NCBI RefSeq assembly: GCF_000004075.3
Contig: NC_026657.2
Location: 36,628,732-36,692,731 of the forward strand
Direction of reading: 5' to 3'
DNA: 64,000 nucleotides
DNA from: Cucumis sativus
Lineage: Eukaryota; Streptophyta; Magnoliopsida; Cucurbitales; Cucurbitaceae
In this document: positions 37,524-48,454 of the stretch, piece by piece
How positions within the stretch are numbered: the first letter of the stretch is position 1
Layout of the letters: each line of letters opens with the position of its first letter
Notes under the pieces: model-generated
The model's database searches: none
The model's input: only the letters and a program-made list of their open reading frames with translations
What the model was told of the DNA's origin: nothing
Program-made: the position numbers and the translations under genes

Positions 37524-38066
37524 TCAAGTCATCATTCTCAGAAATTCATGATAATCAATTACACCATCGCCATCAACATCAAACACTTTGATCATAGCCA
37601 TGCACTCTTCTTTTGATTTAACGTATCCAAGCCTCCCAAACATCTTTTGCAATCCTGTTGCCTCAATGAATCCACATCCCTTCTCACCTTCAAACATCTC
37701 AAAAGCCCTTTTCAAATCCTCCTCTTCCTCCTCCTCTCCCTTTACCATTCGCTCAAAATCTCCAAGCTCTAGTAACTCGTCACCGTCTCTATCAAAATCT
37801 CCAATCACACTCCGAGCATCATTCCATGTCATGTACTCCCCTATCGATGCGAAGTAGGATTGTAGCTCGTTGCAAGAGATTTTTCCATCTCCATCAACGT
37901 CGAGATGGCGAAAAGCGACCTCGGCAAGTGGCCGCGGCCCTGGCCCCGACGTAGAAGGTTTAGAGGAAGTTGGTTTGTGTTTGGAGTGAAGGAGAGGGAA
38001 GTTGAGCTTGAAATTGGTTTTGGTAAACCATTTGAAGGGAATTACGGCAATGGATGAAATGGCCAT
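37524..38066 (-). CDS. CML41: Calmodulin-like protein, CML41-type, intronless
   Basis: A 180-residue calcium sensor. The N-terminal extension (1 to about 47) carries the FKWFTKTNFKLNF motif, which I recall from Arabidopsis CML41 (FKWF..KLNL), a plasmodesma-associated protein linked to callose closure in defence. Four EF-hands follow. EF1 loop 56-67 (DVDGDGKISCNE) is canonical. EF2 loop 92-103 (DRDGDELLELGD) has Asp where position 12 is normally Glu. EF3 loop 126-137 (EGEKGCGFIEAT) lacks the chelating residues and should not bind calcium. EF4 loop 163-174 (DVDGDGVIDYHE) is canonical. A run of six Glu (about 111-116) links the two lobes. AFEMFEGEKG and MIKVFDVDGDG match CML41 well; CML42/43-like proteins are the alternative. 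The AT-rich upstream flank has an AT-repeat near 38131-38150. Confidence 0.85.
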   Translation of the reverse strand: MAISSIAVIPFKWFTKTNFKLNFPLLHSKHKPTSSKPSTSGPGPRPLAEVAFRHLDVDGDGKISCNELQSYFASIGEYMTWNDARSVIGDFDRDGDELLELGDFERMVKGEEEEEEDLKRAFEMFEGEKGCGFIEATGLQKMFGRLGYVKSKEECMAMIKVFDVDGDGVIDYHEFLRMMT

Positions 38067-39482
38067 TTAGGAAAATTTGGTGGTTTGGAAGGAAGTATGA
38101 ATGGTGATATAAATATTGTGTAGAAAGGGATATTATATATATATATATGAATAAGTGTAAAAGTCTTTTGGAAAACTTTTGAAGAAATTGCAAATGACCC
38201 TACTCGAAATTGCATGGAAATTTCCTTGGAAATTATGTTGTTTTGGAAGGGGAAAAGGATCACTATGAAGTTATTGCGAATTAATTTCTAGATGAGAAAT
38301 GTTTTGTTACTATATAACGAAAAAAAAAAGGTTAATTGTTTGATATGTACTACTTTTTAAAAGTAAAAGCTAATAGTGGTTGTATTAAATTAAAATGTTT
38401 GTTAAAAATAATACAATAAATACATTTTTAACCTTACAAATGACATAACCTAGTTGATACATTTCAATTTACACTCATTTTTGTAAAACTCGTCAAGTCA
38501 TAAATTTACGTGCGATAATCTATTTTTCTTTAAAAGAATATGTTCTTTTTTCATTTGTGATTAAAGAGATACTTGAGATCGATAGAGTGCATTCAAATAT
38601 AGAGCTCCATCTAATTTGACAAAACTAAGATATTCATTAAATAAATAACATACCATCATATATTTATAAATAATTTTATGATAGTCAATATCAATTATAT
38701 CATTTATAGTCAATATCAATTTTATCACTTTTAGAACCATTCAAATTATACTGCTTTGTTTTCGCCATGCCTTGTATTTTAAATTGTTACATTTTTATTC
38801 CTTAAACTTTAAATATCATTTCAACTTAATCTTTAATTTTCAAAAATTTTAAATTATTATCATTCAAATTTGAGTTAGTTCCAGCATGTAAGTTTCAAAT
38901 TTTAAATGTTTTGATTGATGGACTAAATGTTTAAATAAGTATTTACTTAAAAAGAAAACTATTAAAAAGTTAATCTAAATATAGTGCACTTGTCACATTT
39001 AAAATTAATTTTAAATTATCTATTTAATAGTTATTTTAAGGAAAAATTGCATCCAACAAAAACATTTAGAAAAAAACTAATATCTTTTTTTTTTTTTTTT
39101 GCATATTATGAATATGACAAATGATAAGTAATTTGTAATATCTGACGGCTATCATACGGTCATCGATTCTTAAATTTGCTACTTTTTGCAATTTTGAAAA
39201 ATATAATGACATGAACTCTATCATCGTAATTTTATTTTTACTATTTTTGCAAAAACCCCTATTTTAAATTGATTAATAGGAATTAATGCAAAATAATAAT
39301 AATAATAGTAATAATATTAATATTGTGGTCTTTGTTTAGATACTACTATCTTCAAGTTAGTGAGCTAAAGTTGGTTAGAAAGATTTCTTACTTTTCCATT
39401 ATGTGTACATCTTGAAAAAGTTGTTGGAACATAACCCATACACCACAATGTTCTACTCAACCTCCACGAACTGGACTTCTCT
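38067..39482. other. Intergenic, AT-rich
   Basis: No gene seen. CML 5' flank, then AT-rich spacer with a T-run near 39087-39100 and a short AAT repeat near 39293-39310. Confidence 0.6.
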
Positions 39483-42221
39483 TCAGGGAGCTGATTCAGA
39501 CTGCTTGTCTCTCCACTTGACGTAAGCTCGAGCAACAAGTGGATCCATTACACTCGAGCCTTTCCCTGCCTTCATCATTTCATTCAAAAGCCCCACGGAT
39601 TGTTCAGATTTTCCTTCCATGTAAAGACCATGAATCAAGGTAGAATACGTAATAGAAGAGGGACAAATGCCTTCTTCTCTCATTTTATCCTTAAGTTCGA
39701 GAGCCTCGGTTGTTCTACCACCCTTGCAATATCCATCGATGAGAGTGTTATACGTAACAACGGTGGGTGATAAACCCTTTCGGGCCAGTTTATTGAACAG
39801 TCTCCGAGCTCTATCCAGATTCCCTGACTTGCATAAACCATTTATAAGAGCATTGTACACGACAATATTTGGAACAAGACCTGCATTTATCATGTCATCT
39901 CTTAGACAAAAGGCTTCATTCACCTTACCAACAGCAGAGCAAGCATGAATAAGAGAACAATACGTATAATTATCGGGACAAAAGCCTTTAAGTAACAAAT
40001 CTGACAAAATCCTTCTGACATCATCGATGTTCTTAGACTTGCATAGTCCTGTAATTGCAATATTATACACAATATTGTTCGATATAGGGATGCTCATGGC
40101 CTTTTTGCCAAAAGAATCCACAATTTTTTGAGTTTCGAGATGTCTCAAATCAGACTTTGGCAATTCTACAGAGTGTGCATGAGCTGCAATAGGATCAATA
40201 TCTGCGATTTGATGAAGGATCAAATTCGCTTCATCAATCTTACCATGTCGATACAGACTACTTACAATTTTGCTGCCGATGATAATATTAGGTGCAATCC
40301 CTTTGTCGATCATCTTAAAGTATGCATTATATGCTTTGTCCATCATCCCTTTGTCACACCAACCAGCTATAAGGGAGCCATAAGTTACAACATTGGGAGA
40401 TAGTTCTCGGTTCTTCATCTCAGCTAGAAGACCATTCAATTTCTGTAATTCTTCAGATCTAAAAACACCAGTAATAAGAGAATTGTACATTTCAGTGGAA
40501 GAACTTATTCCGTCCCTCTCGGACATGTCCTTCAGTTTTAAGGCTTCTACCAAATTTCCAACCTTACAATATCCATCAATTAGAGTTCGATAAGTTATTT
40601 CATCAGGTGGAAAACCCAGTTCCTTCATCTTAAGAAAAATCTCTTGTGCTTGCACTAATTTCTCCATCTTACAAAAGCCACAAATCATGGTGTTATAAAG
40701 AGTTATGCTCTTCGTAAAACCCTTCGATAGTGCATCCTTCCATATCATCATAGCTCTATCAAAAGTACCTACTTTAAAAAATGCATCTAAAAGTGTACAA
40801 TAGGTAACCTCGTTAGGTGCCACACCTCTTTTATGCATCAAGTTCCAAATATGTAAGGCGTGCTCAACATGACCAACATGGAACAAATTCTTAAGGAGGG
40901 TATTATAAGTCACAACAGTAAAATTAACTCCTTTGTTATGCATCTCATCACAAAGTTTGAAAGCCTTAATGAAATCTTCTTGTTTACAAAAACCATCAAG
41001 AAGTGTGTTATAGCCATAAGAATCCGGTTTCAAGTTCCAATCTTTCATACTAACGAGCACTTCCGCAGCTTTATTAACATGACCAAGCTTACAATACCCA
41101 TTAATAAGTGAGTTGCAAATTACAGTATTCATTTTTAAGCCTACTTTCAACATTGCATCCCTTATTCTAAGAGCATCATCTACTCTACCAGCGGTGCAAT
41201 ATGCATGTATTAACACTCCATAAACATGCTCGTCGACAAACAAATTCTTCTCCATCATGCACCCAATTAGCTTCTCAGCCTGCTCCATCTGACCTCTCTT
41301 GCAATAACCTTTTATCAACAAAGTATAAGTTCTGGAATTTTCAGGAATGCCCTTTTCAGACATCAAAGCTAACACCTTTTTTGCCCCACAAACATCTCCT
41401 AGACTGACATAACCATCAATCAAGCTATTGTAAGTTACTACATTTGGCTCACAACATGACCTCTCCATTTCTTTCACAAAATTGAAGGCTTCATCCACTC
41501 TCCCTTCCTTGCAATAAGCATTCACCATTATTGTATAACTAAAAATATCGGGAAGAATGCCTAATGCAATCATTTGTTCATAAACAAGCAGAGCCTTGAA
41601 TGCTTCTCCATTCTGGACCAAATTACTCAATAGACTATTGCAGGACCTCAAACTTGGAACACGACCACACTTACCCATATTGTCAAACACACACAGTGCA
41701 AATTTTGTCATTCCTTTCTCAGCAAAAACCTTCAAAATCATATCAAACACAGTAGGAGAAAACGAAAATTCTCTATAAACGCTTACAAGCTCATCCCACA
41801 CTGCAGATGCAATGTAATTGTTTTTGCATAGAACCACAAGTTCATTCAAATACACCCTAACCTCCTTGTACATTCGAGCCCTCGATAATATATGGACAAT
41901 CTTGCAATAGGAACTAACATCCGGCCTAAATTTCGGTTGTTTAGATGCCAATTTGAAGAACTCTAAGGAAGCATCAGGGTTTAATCTGAGATTCCGAAGC
42001 ACCAAATCCATCAGTTCATTGGAGAAACTGAATGAGAGATTGGCGAGAGCATCGAATCGTCGAAGGACTAGGAGACGGGAAATGCGGTCAACCAAATCCG
42101 GTTGGCTCAGCTTCAATTCGTCTCTGAACTTCCATTGAAGAGTTCGAGATACGTGAAGCGAGTTCCGAAGAAGTAGATGAGAATATAAGCGATGAATGGG
42201 GGTTGAAGAGTACCAGAGCAT
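39483..42221 (-). CDS. P-class pentatricopeptide repeat protein, At1g19290-like, intronless
   Basis: A single open frame of 912 codons, as is usual for plant PPR genes. The basic N-terminus (MLWYSSTPIHRLYSHLLLRN) looks like a mitochondrial presequence. A conserved leader RISRLLVLRRFDALANLSFS and an FSFSPTVFDMILKVFAEKGM segment match what I remember of Arabidopsis At1g19290. I count 20 P-type 35-residue repeats from about residue 155 to 900 (for example PNVVTYNSLIDGYVSLGDV). About 45 non-repeat residues interrupt them between repeats 15 and 16 (around IADIDPIAAHAHSVELPKSD). There is no DYW, E or SMR tail, so it should bind organelle RNA and affect stability, splicing or translation without editing it. 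The C-terminus is short. A telo-box promoter lies upstream. Residue-level target prediction would need the PPR code computed over all repeats. Confidence 0.95.
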   Translation of the reverse strand: MLWYSSTPIHRLYSHLLLRNSLHVSRTLQWKFRDELKLSQPDLVDRISRLLVLRRFDALANLSFSFSNELMDLVLRNLRLNPDASLEFFKLASKQPKFRPDVSSYCKIVHILSRARMYKEVRVYLNELVVLCKNNYIASAVWDELVSVYREFSFSPTVFDMILKVFAEKGMTKFALCVFDNMGKCGRVPSLRSCNSLLSNLVQNGEAFKALLVYEQMIALGILPDIFSYTIMVNAYCKEGRVDEAFNFVKEMERSCCEPNVVTYNSLIDGYVSLGDVCGAKKVLALMSEKGIPENSRTYTLLIKGYCKRGQMEQAEKLIGCMMEKNLFVDEHVYGVLIHAYCTAGRVDDALRIRDAMLKVGLKMNTVICNSLINGYCKLGHVNKAAEVLVSMKDWNLKPDSYGYNTLLDGFCKQEDFIKAFKLCDEMHNKGVNFTVVTYNTLLKNLFHVGHVEHALHIWNLMHKRGVAPNEVTYCTLLDAFFKVGTFDRAMMIWKDALSKGFTKSITLYNTMICGFCKMEKLVQAQEIFLKMKELGFPPDEITYRTLIDGYCKVGNLVEALKLKDMSERDGISSSTEMYNSLITGVFRSEELQKLNGLLAEMKNRELSPNVVTYGSLIAGWCDKGMMDKAYNAYFKMIDKGIAPNIIIGSKIVSSLYRHGKIDEANLILHQIADIDPIAAHAHSVELPKSDLRHLETQKIVDSFGKKAMSIPISNNIVYNIAITGLCKSKNIDDVRRILSDLLLKGFCPDNYTYCSLIHACSAVGKVNEAFCLRDDMINAGLVPNIVVYNALINGLCKSGNLDRARRLFNKLARKGLSPTVVTYNTLIDGYCKGGRTTEALELKDKMREEGICPSSITYSTLIHGLYMEGKSEQSVGLLNEMMKAGKGSSVMDPLVARAYVKWRDKQSESAP

Positions 42222-42643
42222 TAGTGGAGGCGAGGAAGCAGATGAATAGAGAAGGAAGTTGGCGTAGAAGTTGAATTTGCAGCCTCATAGCACGAAAAAT
42301 GTCCACATAACCGGCCATCAGCTCTACTCCAGTTCCAAAGAGCGCAACATATCCTCGGTTCGGTCGAAGTGATGGATTTTTAATATGTATGAACATTGGG
42401 AAATCGGTTTGTCTCGGTTTTCATTTTTGAACCGAACCAAACTGATTCGATTAAGAAGAAGGGGAAGATACCAACCTTGATCTGGAAGCGGTGGCGGTGG
42501 CGGTGTCGACGGTCGATGGAGCTTCGTAAGAATCAGGGATGGCGGAGGAGAAAGAAGTGGGAGAGAAGAACAAGAATATGAAGTAAAATTAGAAGATTGT
42601 GACGACTTAGGAGTGAGGAGGGATTTTTTAGGGTTTAGGGTTT
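42222..42643 (-). promoter_or_regulatory. 5' leader and telo-box promoter of the PPR gene
   Basis: On the minus strand two overlapping telo-boxes (AAACCCTAAACCCTAA) lie at 42643-42624, about 400 bases before the ATG. They are followed by a CT/CCGCC-rich stretch with leader composition. A GATCAAGGTTGGTAT near 42480 would serve as a splice donor, so the leader may contain an intron. Telo-boxes are frequent before plant translation and organelle-biogenesis genes. Confidence 0.45.
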
Positions 42644-42649
42644 TCTTGG

Positions 42650-44613
42650 TTTTTCTTTTTATTATTATTATTTGGGATTATAGTTAGTTTAGTGACTTGG
42701 ATTTCATGTAGATGAGAAGAAATTTTTTGTTCTCAATTTTGTATTATTTAAGTAGATTTGTTTGTTTCTGATTTGAGTTTTATTGTAATTTTCTTTTTAT
42801 TTATTTTTAAATTTAAATTTAATTACTAATAAATAGTCTTTCGGTTTAAATGAGATTTGTAAGCCAATGTTCCTACAAAAACGCCCACAAAAAGGATGTA
42901 GAGAAATTAATGAGAATTCAAAGATGAAGAGTGTAAAAGTGGGAGACTAAGAGAGAACGGTCAAAAACGTCATTTTTAAAAAAATAACAAAGTGGCATGC
43001 TAAATAACTATTTTTCCGTTTTTTATTATTGTTTTGTAATTAAGTATTTTTTTTGATGTAAAAATGTAAAATGTGCTAAGTATATCATAGATCTTGTAAT
43101 TGAATGATCAAATGAAAAAAATTGTCTTCTCTATTTGTATTATTTCAATAATATATTTTTATTTTAAAAAATAACTAATTATAATTTTTGGAAATTTTAT
43201 TGAACAATTATACTTAAGAAATATGTTAGAAATATATAAAATTAGCACAAATGTTCACATAATAATCAGTCAATATCGATATCCAAAATTCTAATTCATT
43301 TAGACATTCGATATGTAATTGATACAAATATATATAACCTACTAATTGATCTAAAGCTTGATTGAATCGATTGTTTCACAGTCATACTACCAAATTTTTT
43401 ATATATCTTTTAGTTCATTCGTTTTATACACTCGTTAACAAATCTTGAGTAAAATATCTCTTAAGAAATGAAGTTGAAAAATGTGTTTACAAAAATAATG
43501 AGTAAATAAATATAGCTTCATACTATTTGTGTAATTAATTACTCTATTTTTATTTAGTTAAATAAAATAAAAAATTAACGTGCACGGGTTACTAACTAGT
43601 ATATTGAAATAATCAAATTTTTATACGGGAATAAACTTTTACCTATTATTTTAAAGTTTTGTATTATTTTTTCAACAAAGACTTTTTTCTCTCTAATACA
43701 AATTTACTATTTTACTCATTTTTTCATTGATTTTTGTTTTTCTTTTATTTAATTTTTTAAAATAATTGTTTCGTGGTGTAATAATTATTTTCCCATAAGT
43801 GATATTCATTTTTCTATTCAAAATTTATTTGAGATTCTAAGTTTTTCTAACGTGGAAAGGTTTTCATTGGTGCAGATTTTGACGTTGAAATGCGATTGTT
43901 GAAGTCTAGTACTCGAGACATACAAGATGAGTTAAGAAATGATTGTGTGTTCTACTTTCATAAGAGGTATAACATAATGACAATGATTAACGAACAAGTC
44001 TCAAATCCTAATTTTTGTGTTCTAAATATTTGGGATTTACCAACTTTATTGATGCTTAATGTTTTAAGTATGATTGTAGTGACCTATTTATTAGTAACTT
44101 AATTTGATTACATATAATTATTTTTAATTTGAAGTTATTTTGTCAAAAATAAAACAAAATGATATTGATAATTAAAGAAAGTTTTTATTATTCAACTTTA
44201 AATGTTTTTTTTTTTTTTTTTTACTTTATGAAATGTGAAATAAAATGGTTTTTGGAGAGAATTTTAAATTTTGAATTATGAGATGAGAAAATCAATTTAA
44301 TCAATTTTGGTAAAAATCAAAACATAATCAATCACATATCATTTTTATTTAATAGAAAATAATCCATTATATAATCAATCACATATTTAGTTTTATTTTT
44401 TCTTTTAAATAGGTATTGAATTGTTTACAAATAGTGACATTTGATGACTGTTTTTTCCATGCCTCCTCCATTTCATTTTTTAGAAAAACTTATCCTCCAA
44501 AAAAAAGTGTTTTCCATTTATGTATTCTTACTTTTTTTTTTTCCTCTTCTTTTCTAATCAACCTAATTTTATAACGAAAGAAAAACTTAGTTAAAAGTTG
44601 CATCTGATAGAAA
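42650..44613. other. Gene-free AT-rich DNA with a possible Helitron terminus
   Basis: No gene supported. At 43577-43600 AACGTGCACGGGTTACTAACTAGT ends with a short palindrome followed by CTAG before T, the form of a Helitron 3' end. A 70-codon frame at 43890-44102 has no recognisable domain. Long T-runs lie at about 44205-44221. Confidence 0.35.
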
Positions 44614-44740
44614 TTTTGATAAGAATCATGATGTTCCGCACAAACCAATTACAAGATCTAAGACATCAAAGATTAACCAATCATTCATTCTTCATGTACA
44701 AGAATGGATAGGGTCGGTTCATCCTCAATTCATGTGCCAC
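44614..44740 (+). mobile_element. Ty3/gypsy polyprotein tail, fossil
   Basis: The plus strand reads PHKPITRSKTSKINQSFIL and then a short HVQ-type stretch. This matches the PITRS(R/K)..K(K/I)xxxFxLxVQ motif at the extreme C-terminus of plant gypsy polyproteins. No protease, reverse transcriptase or integrase domain accompanies it within the window. It is a small, old, broken fragment. The non-coding repeat-like DNA further on (to about 48000) may be its flank. Confidence 0.45.
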
Positions 44741-46569
44741 ATTCTGATGATACAAGAGACGAAGGACCATTTGGAGTATTGAACAATAGGTAAACATTAA
44801 GCTTCTATCAAGCCAACACTTTGAACATCTCATGGTTTAGTTAATATATCACTTTTGTACGGTATTTCTATTTGTTTTAATTTCACAAGTTAAGGTAACT
44901 ACCTTTCTCTTTCCATTTGCAAAAAGAAAACTCTTGATTAATGGAATTTGAAACCTCATATTGGAACTATTTTTCTTAAAATTTTGCAATTCTTGGAATT
45001 GAGTATATGTGAGTCATTCAATCTAACTTTGATCGTACATTCATTCTTATTTGATATCTAATTAAAATATCTTCAAGTTTTAAAAATGGTCATTTTATAA
45101 GTAACAAAATAATGAAACTATTTACAAAATATAACAAAATTCATCGAAATCTTCATTACCCATTTATATTTTTTGTAATATTTTATAAATAATTTCATCC
45201 TTTTTATGTTAGGAATAACAATTCCCCCGTTTTTTTTAAAATCTTTTAGTTTAAATTACAAATGATTTTGAAATATTTTTCCTAAATTGTTTTTAAAATA
45301 ATTTATAAATTTTTGCTTTAAAATTATAATTTTTACCTTTTTCAAAGTTCAAAATTAAATATATGATTTTATAAGGTTTCTTAACCAATCTTTCTTAATA
45401 ATTAACACCACTTTCCAAAAGAAATCATAAGATGAAATCTAGAAGTCGATGAGAGTTCGTTATTTCTAGATTCTTGAGCTAAGTGATCGATATATTTAGA
45501 AGTCTAAGATTTGATCCAAAAAAATGAATTTAATGAATGTTTTAAAAAATCTTTTGTTTAAAGACCATCTCATACAAGATTTTGAAAAAATGTACTAATT
45601 TTTCACTTTCTTGAGATAAGAAGATTTGCTTCAATATAATCTAATTAATGGAATGATTTCATTCCTTCAAATATTGGAGTATGGAGTAATGATGGATAAA
45701 ATAAGACACATTATTTTCAAAAGAAATTAAGGAATATTTTCAATTCAATATATACGATTTGGCAACCATTTTCTAAACGAGTTCTACTGGTGCTAACATC
45801 TTTCTCATACACAAATAATTTCGAAACTCAACTCTAGTTTTTTTTTTTGCAGGTGGTGACTACCTTTTTCGTTTTAAATTAACTATTTTTTAGGACGGGT
45901 ATGTGGCAGACATTGATGTTGCTGAAAGAATGAAATTTCGTTCAAATTTCCATAGCTAAGGCATATGAACGCAAATGAAATTCAATTTGAAAAAAAAAAA
46001 AAAAAAAAAAATCAAAGAAAACAAAAGAAAAGCCTAAACACGCTTCTAAGAAGGAAAAAGAAAAACAAAATAACATTTTTGTAGAATCTCCAGATAATTC
46101 TTGAACCTCTCAAGAACACTATGAAGTTTTTCTCGTTATTCTAGTAAAAATCATCCGAGAATTTTGGACTCCCGTGATTTGGTTTGATGAAAGAAGTTTG
46201 TTTAGTGAGATTTCTTTTCCTTTTTGGAACAGAGAAATTGAGGGAAAATTATGGAATAACTCCCTCTCTCTACTATTTAAAATTATATTATTAAAATAAT
46301 ATAAATTTAAACTATATTATATCTCATATAATATAAACTTTATATTATATATAACTAATGGTTTAGATCTGATATGTGTTATAGTTGTAATATGAATCAA
46401 ATCCATATTAATTTTAACCTATAATTTATTTATGGATCTTATTCATATTATTATTATTTGAATTTTATTCATATTATTATTATTTGAATCATATTCAAAT
46501 ATTAACTTCTCACGTCAAAATTTTATATTATAATGTATTAAATATATTATATTAATTATATTATAAACC
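44741..46569. other. AT-rich repeat-like DNA
   Basis: No gene seen. A poly-A run lies at about 45991-46010. The stretch may belong to the flank of the gypsy fossil, but nothing decides this. Confidence 0.4.
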
Positions 46570-46950
46570 ATTTATTCGCTTTAATCAATTGAACGATTTA
46601 AATTTAAACCAAAATAAATTGAATTCTCATTTATACTTATTAAACTAAGAATGAGACTTTATGGACCTATAGATTGAAGCTCCAATTATATAAAATTAAT
46701 TTACTAAACTTTTAAATTAAATTAATCTTCATTAATTAATTATTAGTCATTCCATTAAAGGACAATTGCCCTCTTTCTTATTGTAGATATATTTTTGTAT
46801 TCATTAGATATAAATAATCAAAAGTGCAATAACCCTTCACAAATTGCTTGTGAGTACAACTAGGTTAAAAATTACTGTTTTGGCCCTATGCTTACATCTA
46901 ACTCATTAAGTATAGTTGATTTCTCTAATTTAAAATAACTGTAATTAAAT
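46570..46950. mobile_element. LTR-element fossil, non-coding, related to 7540-8320
   Basis: Phrases such as GAGACTTTATGGACCTATAG, CCATTAAAGGACAATTGCCC and AAATTACTGTTTTGGCCCTA have the style of a cucurbit LTR (from memory). The order of motifs agrees with the left part of 7540-8320. Non-coding, old and broken. Confidence 0.35.
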
Positions 46951-48398
46951 TAATTTGATGAGTTTTATGAATTTCAATCAACATTAATATTAATTTTAAG
47001 GTCTCTTAGATTCTCCATGAATCATATGAATTCTATTGAACTTTTGGTATTGGGTCCTCTCTAGATTCTGTCTAAGCTTCCTACAGATCCTCTAAAGTCA
47101 CCATTTGGCTTTTTATGGGTTCTCAAGCTCCACTCAATTTTCTTCATGGATTCTCTAGCTTTACTAACCTTTTCTTTATATAGATCATGATTTGTGTTTC
47201 TTTACTGCACTCTTTATTCACTTCACATTTTTGAAAAAAATTAATTCGTCTTATTTGAACTTTGTGTTTTTATTAATTTTAATTTACTGAGTAGAATCTC
47301 TAATATATCATCCTTTAATCATTTCTTTTCAAAAATAAATTTTAATCTTTAAAATTTGTTGATCTTTTTTACTGACTACTTTTTGGGCTTAAGGAACTTT
47401 TTGGATGATCAACCTTTGAGTTTCTTGATCGTCTTCGATCTTGTATTTAGCTTTTGGATCATTCTTTGGCTTATTGGATCAACTTTAAAACTTCAATAGA
47501 GTTATCTTTTTCAAATTAATATTTCCAGCTTTGATCATACCTTTAGAGTCTCAATCTTTACAAGCTAAGAGTTTTAAAGTTTTAGTCCTGAGAATTTGAG
47601 TGCTTCTATCTTTAGGAAATTGTAAATTTAAAATCAATTTAAGCTTCAATCTTCTGAAATTCATGGAGGTTTTAGCCATTCAAATATTCAATCTTAGTAA
47701 GGTTGTAAAGTTAAAGTTTCATTTAAGCTTTAATATTATGGAATTCAAGAAATGTTTAATCTTTCTAAGTCTTCAAATTTTCAAAACATCGTAATATCAA
47801 GATTAATTAGAACTTTAAAGTTTTGAGAGCTTAAAACACTTTAATCTTCAAATCACCAAAGCTTTAATACTTCCTAATCAATTCTACCTATTTCTTCTCC
47901 TCAAAATGAAGTAAGGTTTATATTTATAGAGATTTCCATTGGGTCTTACATGGGCTTGGGCTTAAATTTCTGTCATGGGCTTGAGATTGGACTCGAACGA
48001 TTTAGATATAGCGTAGGAATGGCAAATTTGGATGTAGGAATTGGAAATATAGCAAAAAAAATTGACAAAAAAAGAAAATAAATAAATAAATAAATAAGAT
48101 TTTTAGCGAATCGAGGACACACAAATTTATGATTAACTTTGACCCTAATTCTAGAATATTTTGTAAGTTTAAAGTACAGTGTATTTTAATATATCGATCA
48201 AGGAGAAAGGTGGTCGGATTTGGAAAATACGGTATATTTTATAAACATGATTAATTTGTTAAATTCTAACTAAACTTGAGATTTATTTGTCGGATGAAAT
48301 TGCAACAAATTTTCTTCTAAGTTTATAGAATATCTGAAATTCATATTCTCAATTAATTAGTAATCTTATTGTATCATAACTATATAATTAATTAATCC

Positions 48399-48401
<3 letters not shown>
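46951..48401. other. AT-rich, possibly LTR-derived
   Basis: No gene. Repeated TCTTCAAA / AAGCTTTAAT-type phrases at 47500-47880, then a TGGGCTTGGGCTTAAATT run near 47950, resemble long plant LTR sequence. A 64-codon frame at 47600-47794 lies in this and is not credible as a gene. Confidence 0.35.

Positions 48402-48450
<49 letters not shown>
48402..48450. repeat. (AT)n microsatellite, about 24 units
   Basis: Uninterrupted alternating AT over about 49 bases. The exact length may vary between individuals or be affected by assembly. Confidence 0.95.

Positions 48451-48454
<4 letters not shown>

Noticed and set aside
42088-42396. 102-codon minus-strand frame overlapping the PPR start
   Set aside because: Out of frame with the PPR protein and its lower half is a shadow of PPR codons; probably leader sequence with a chance upstream frame.
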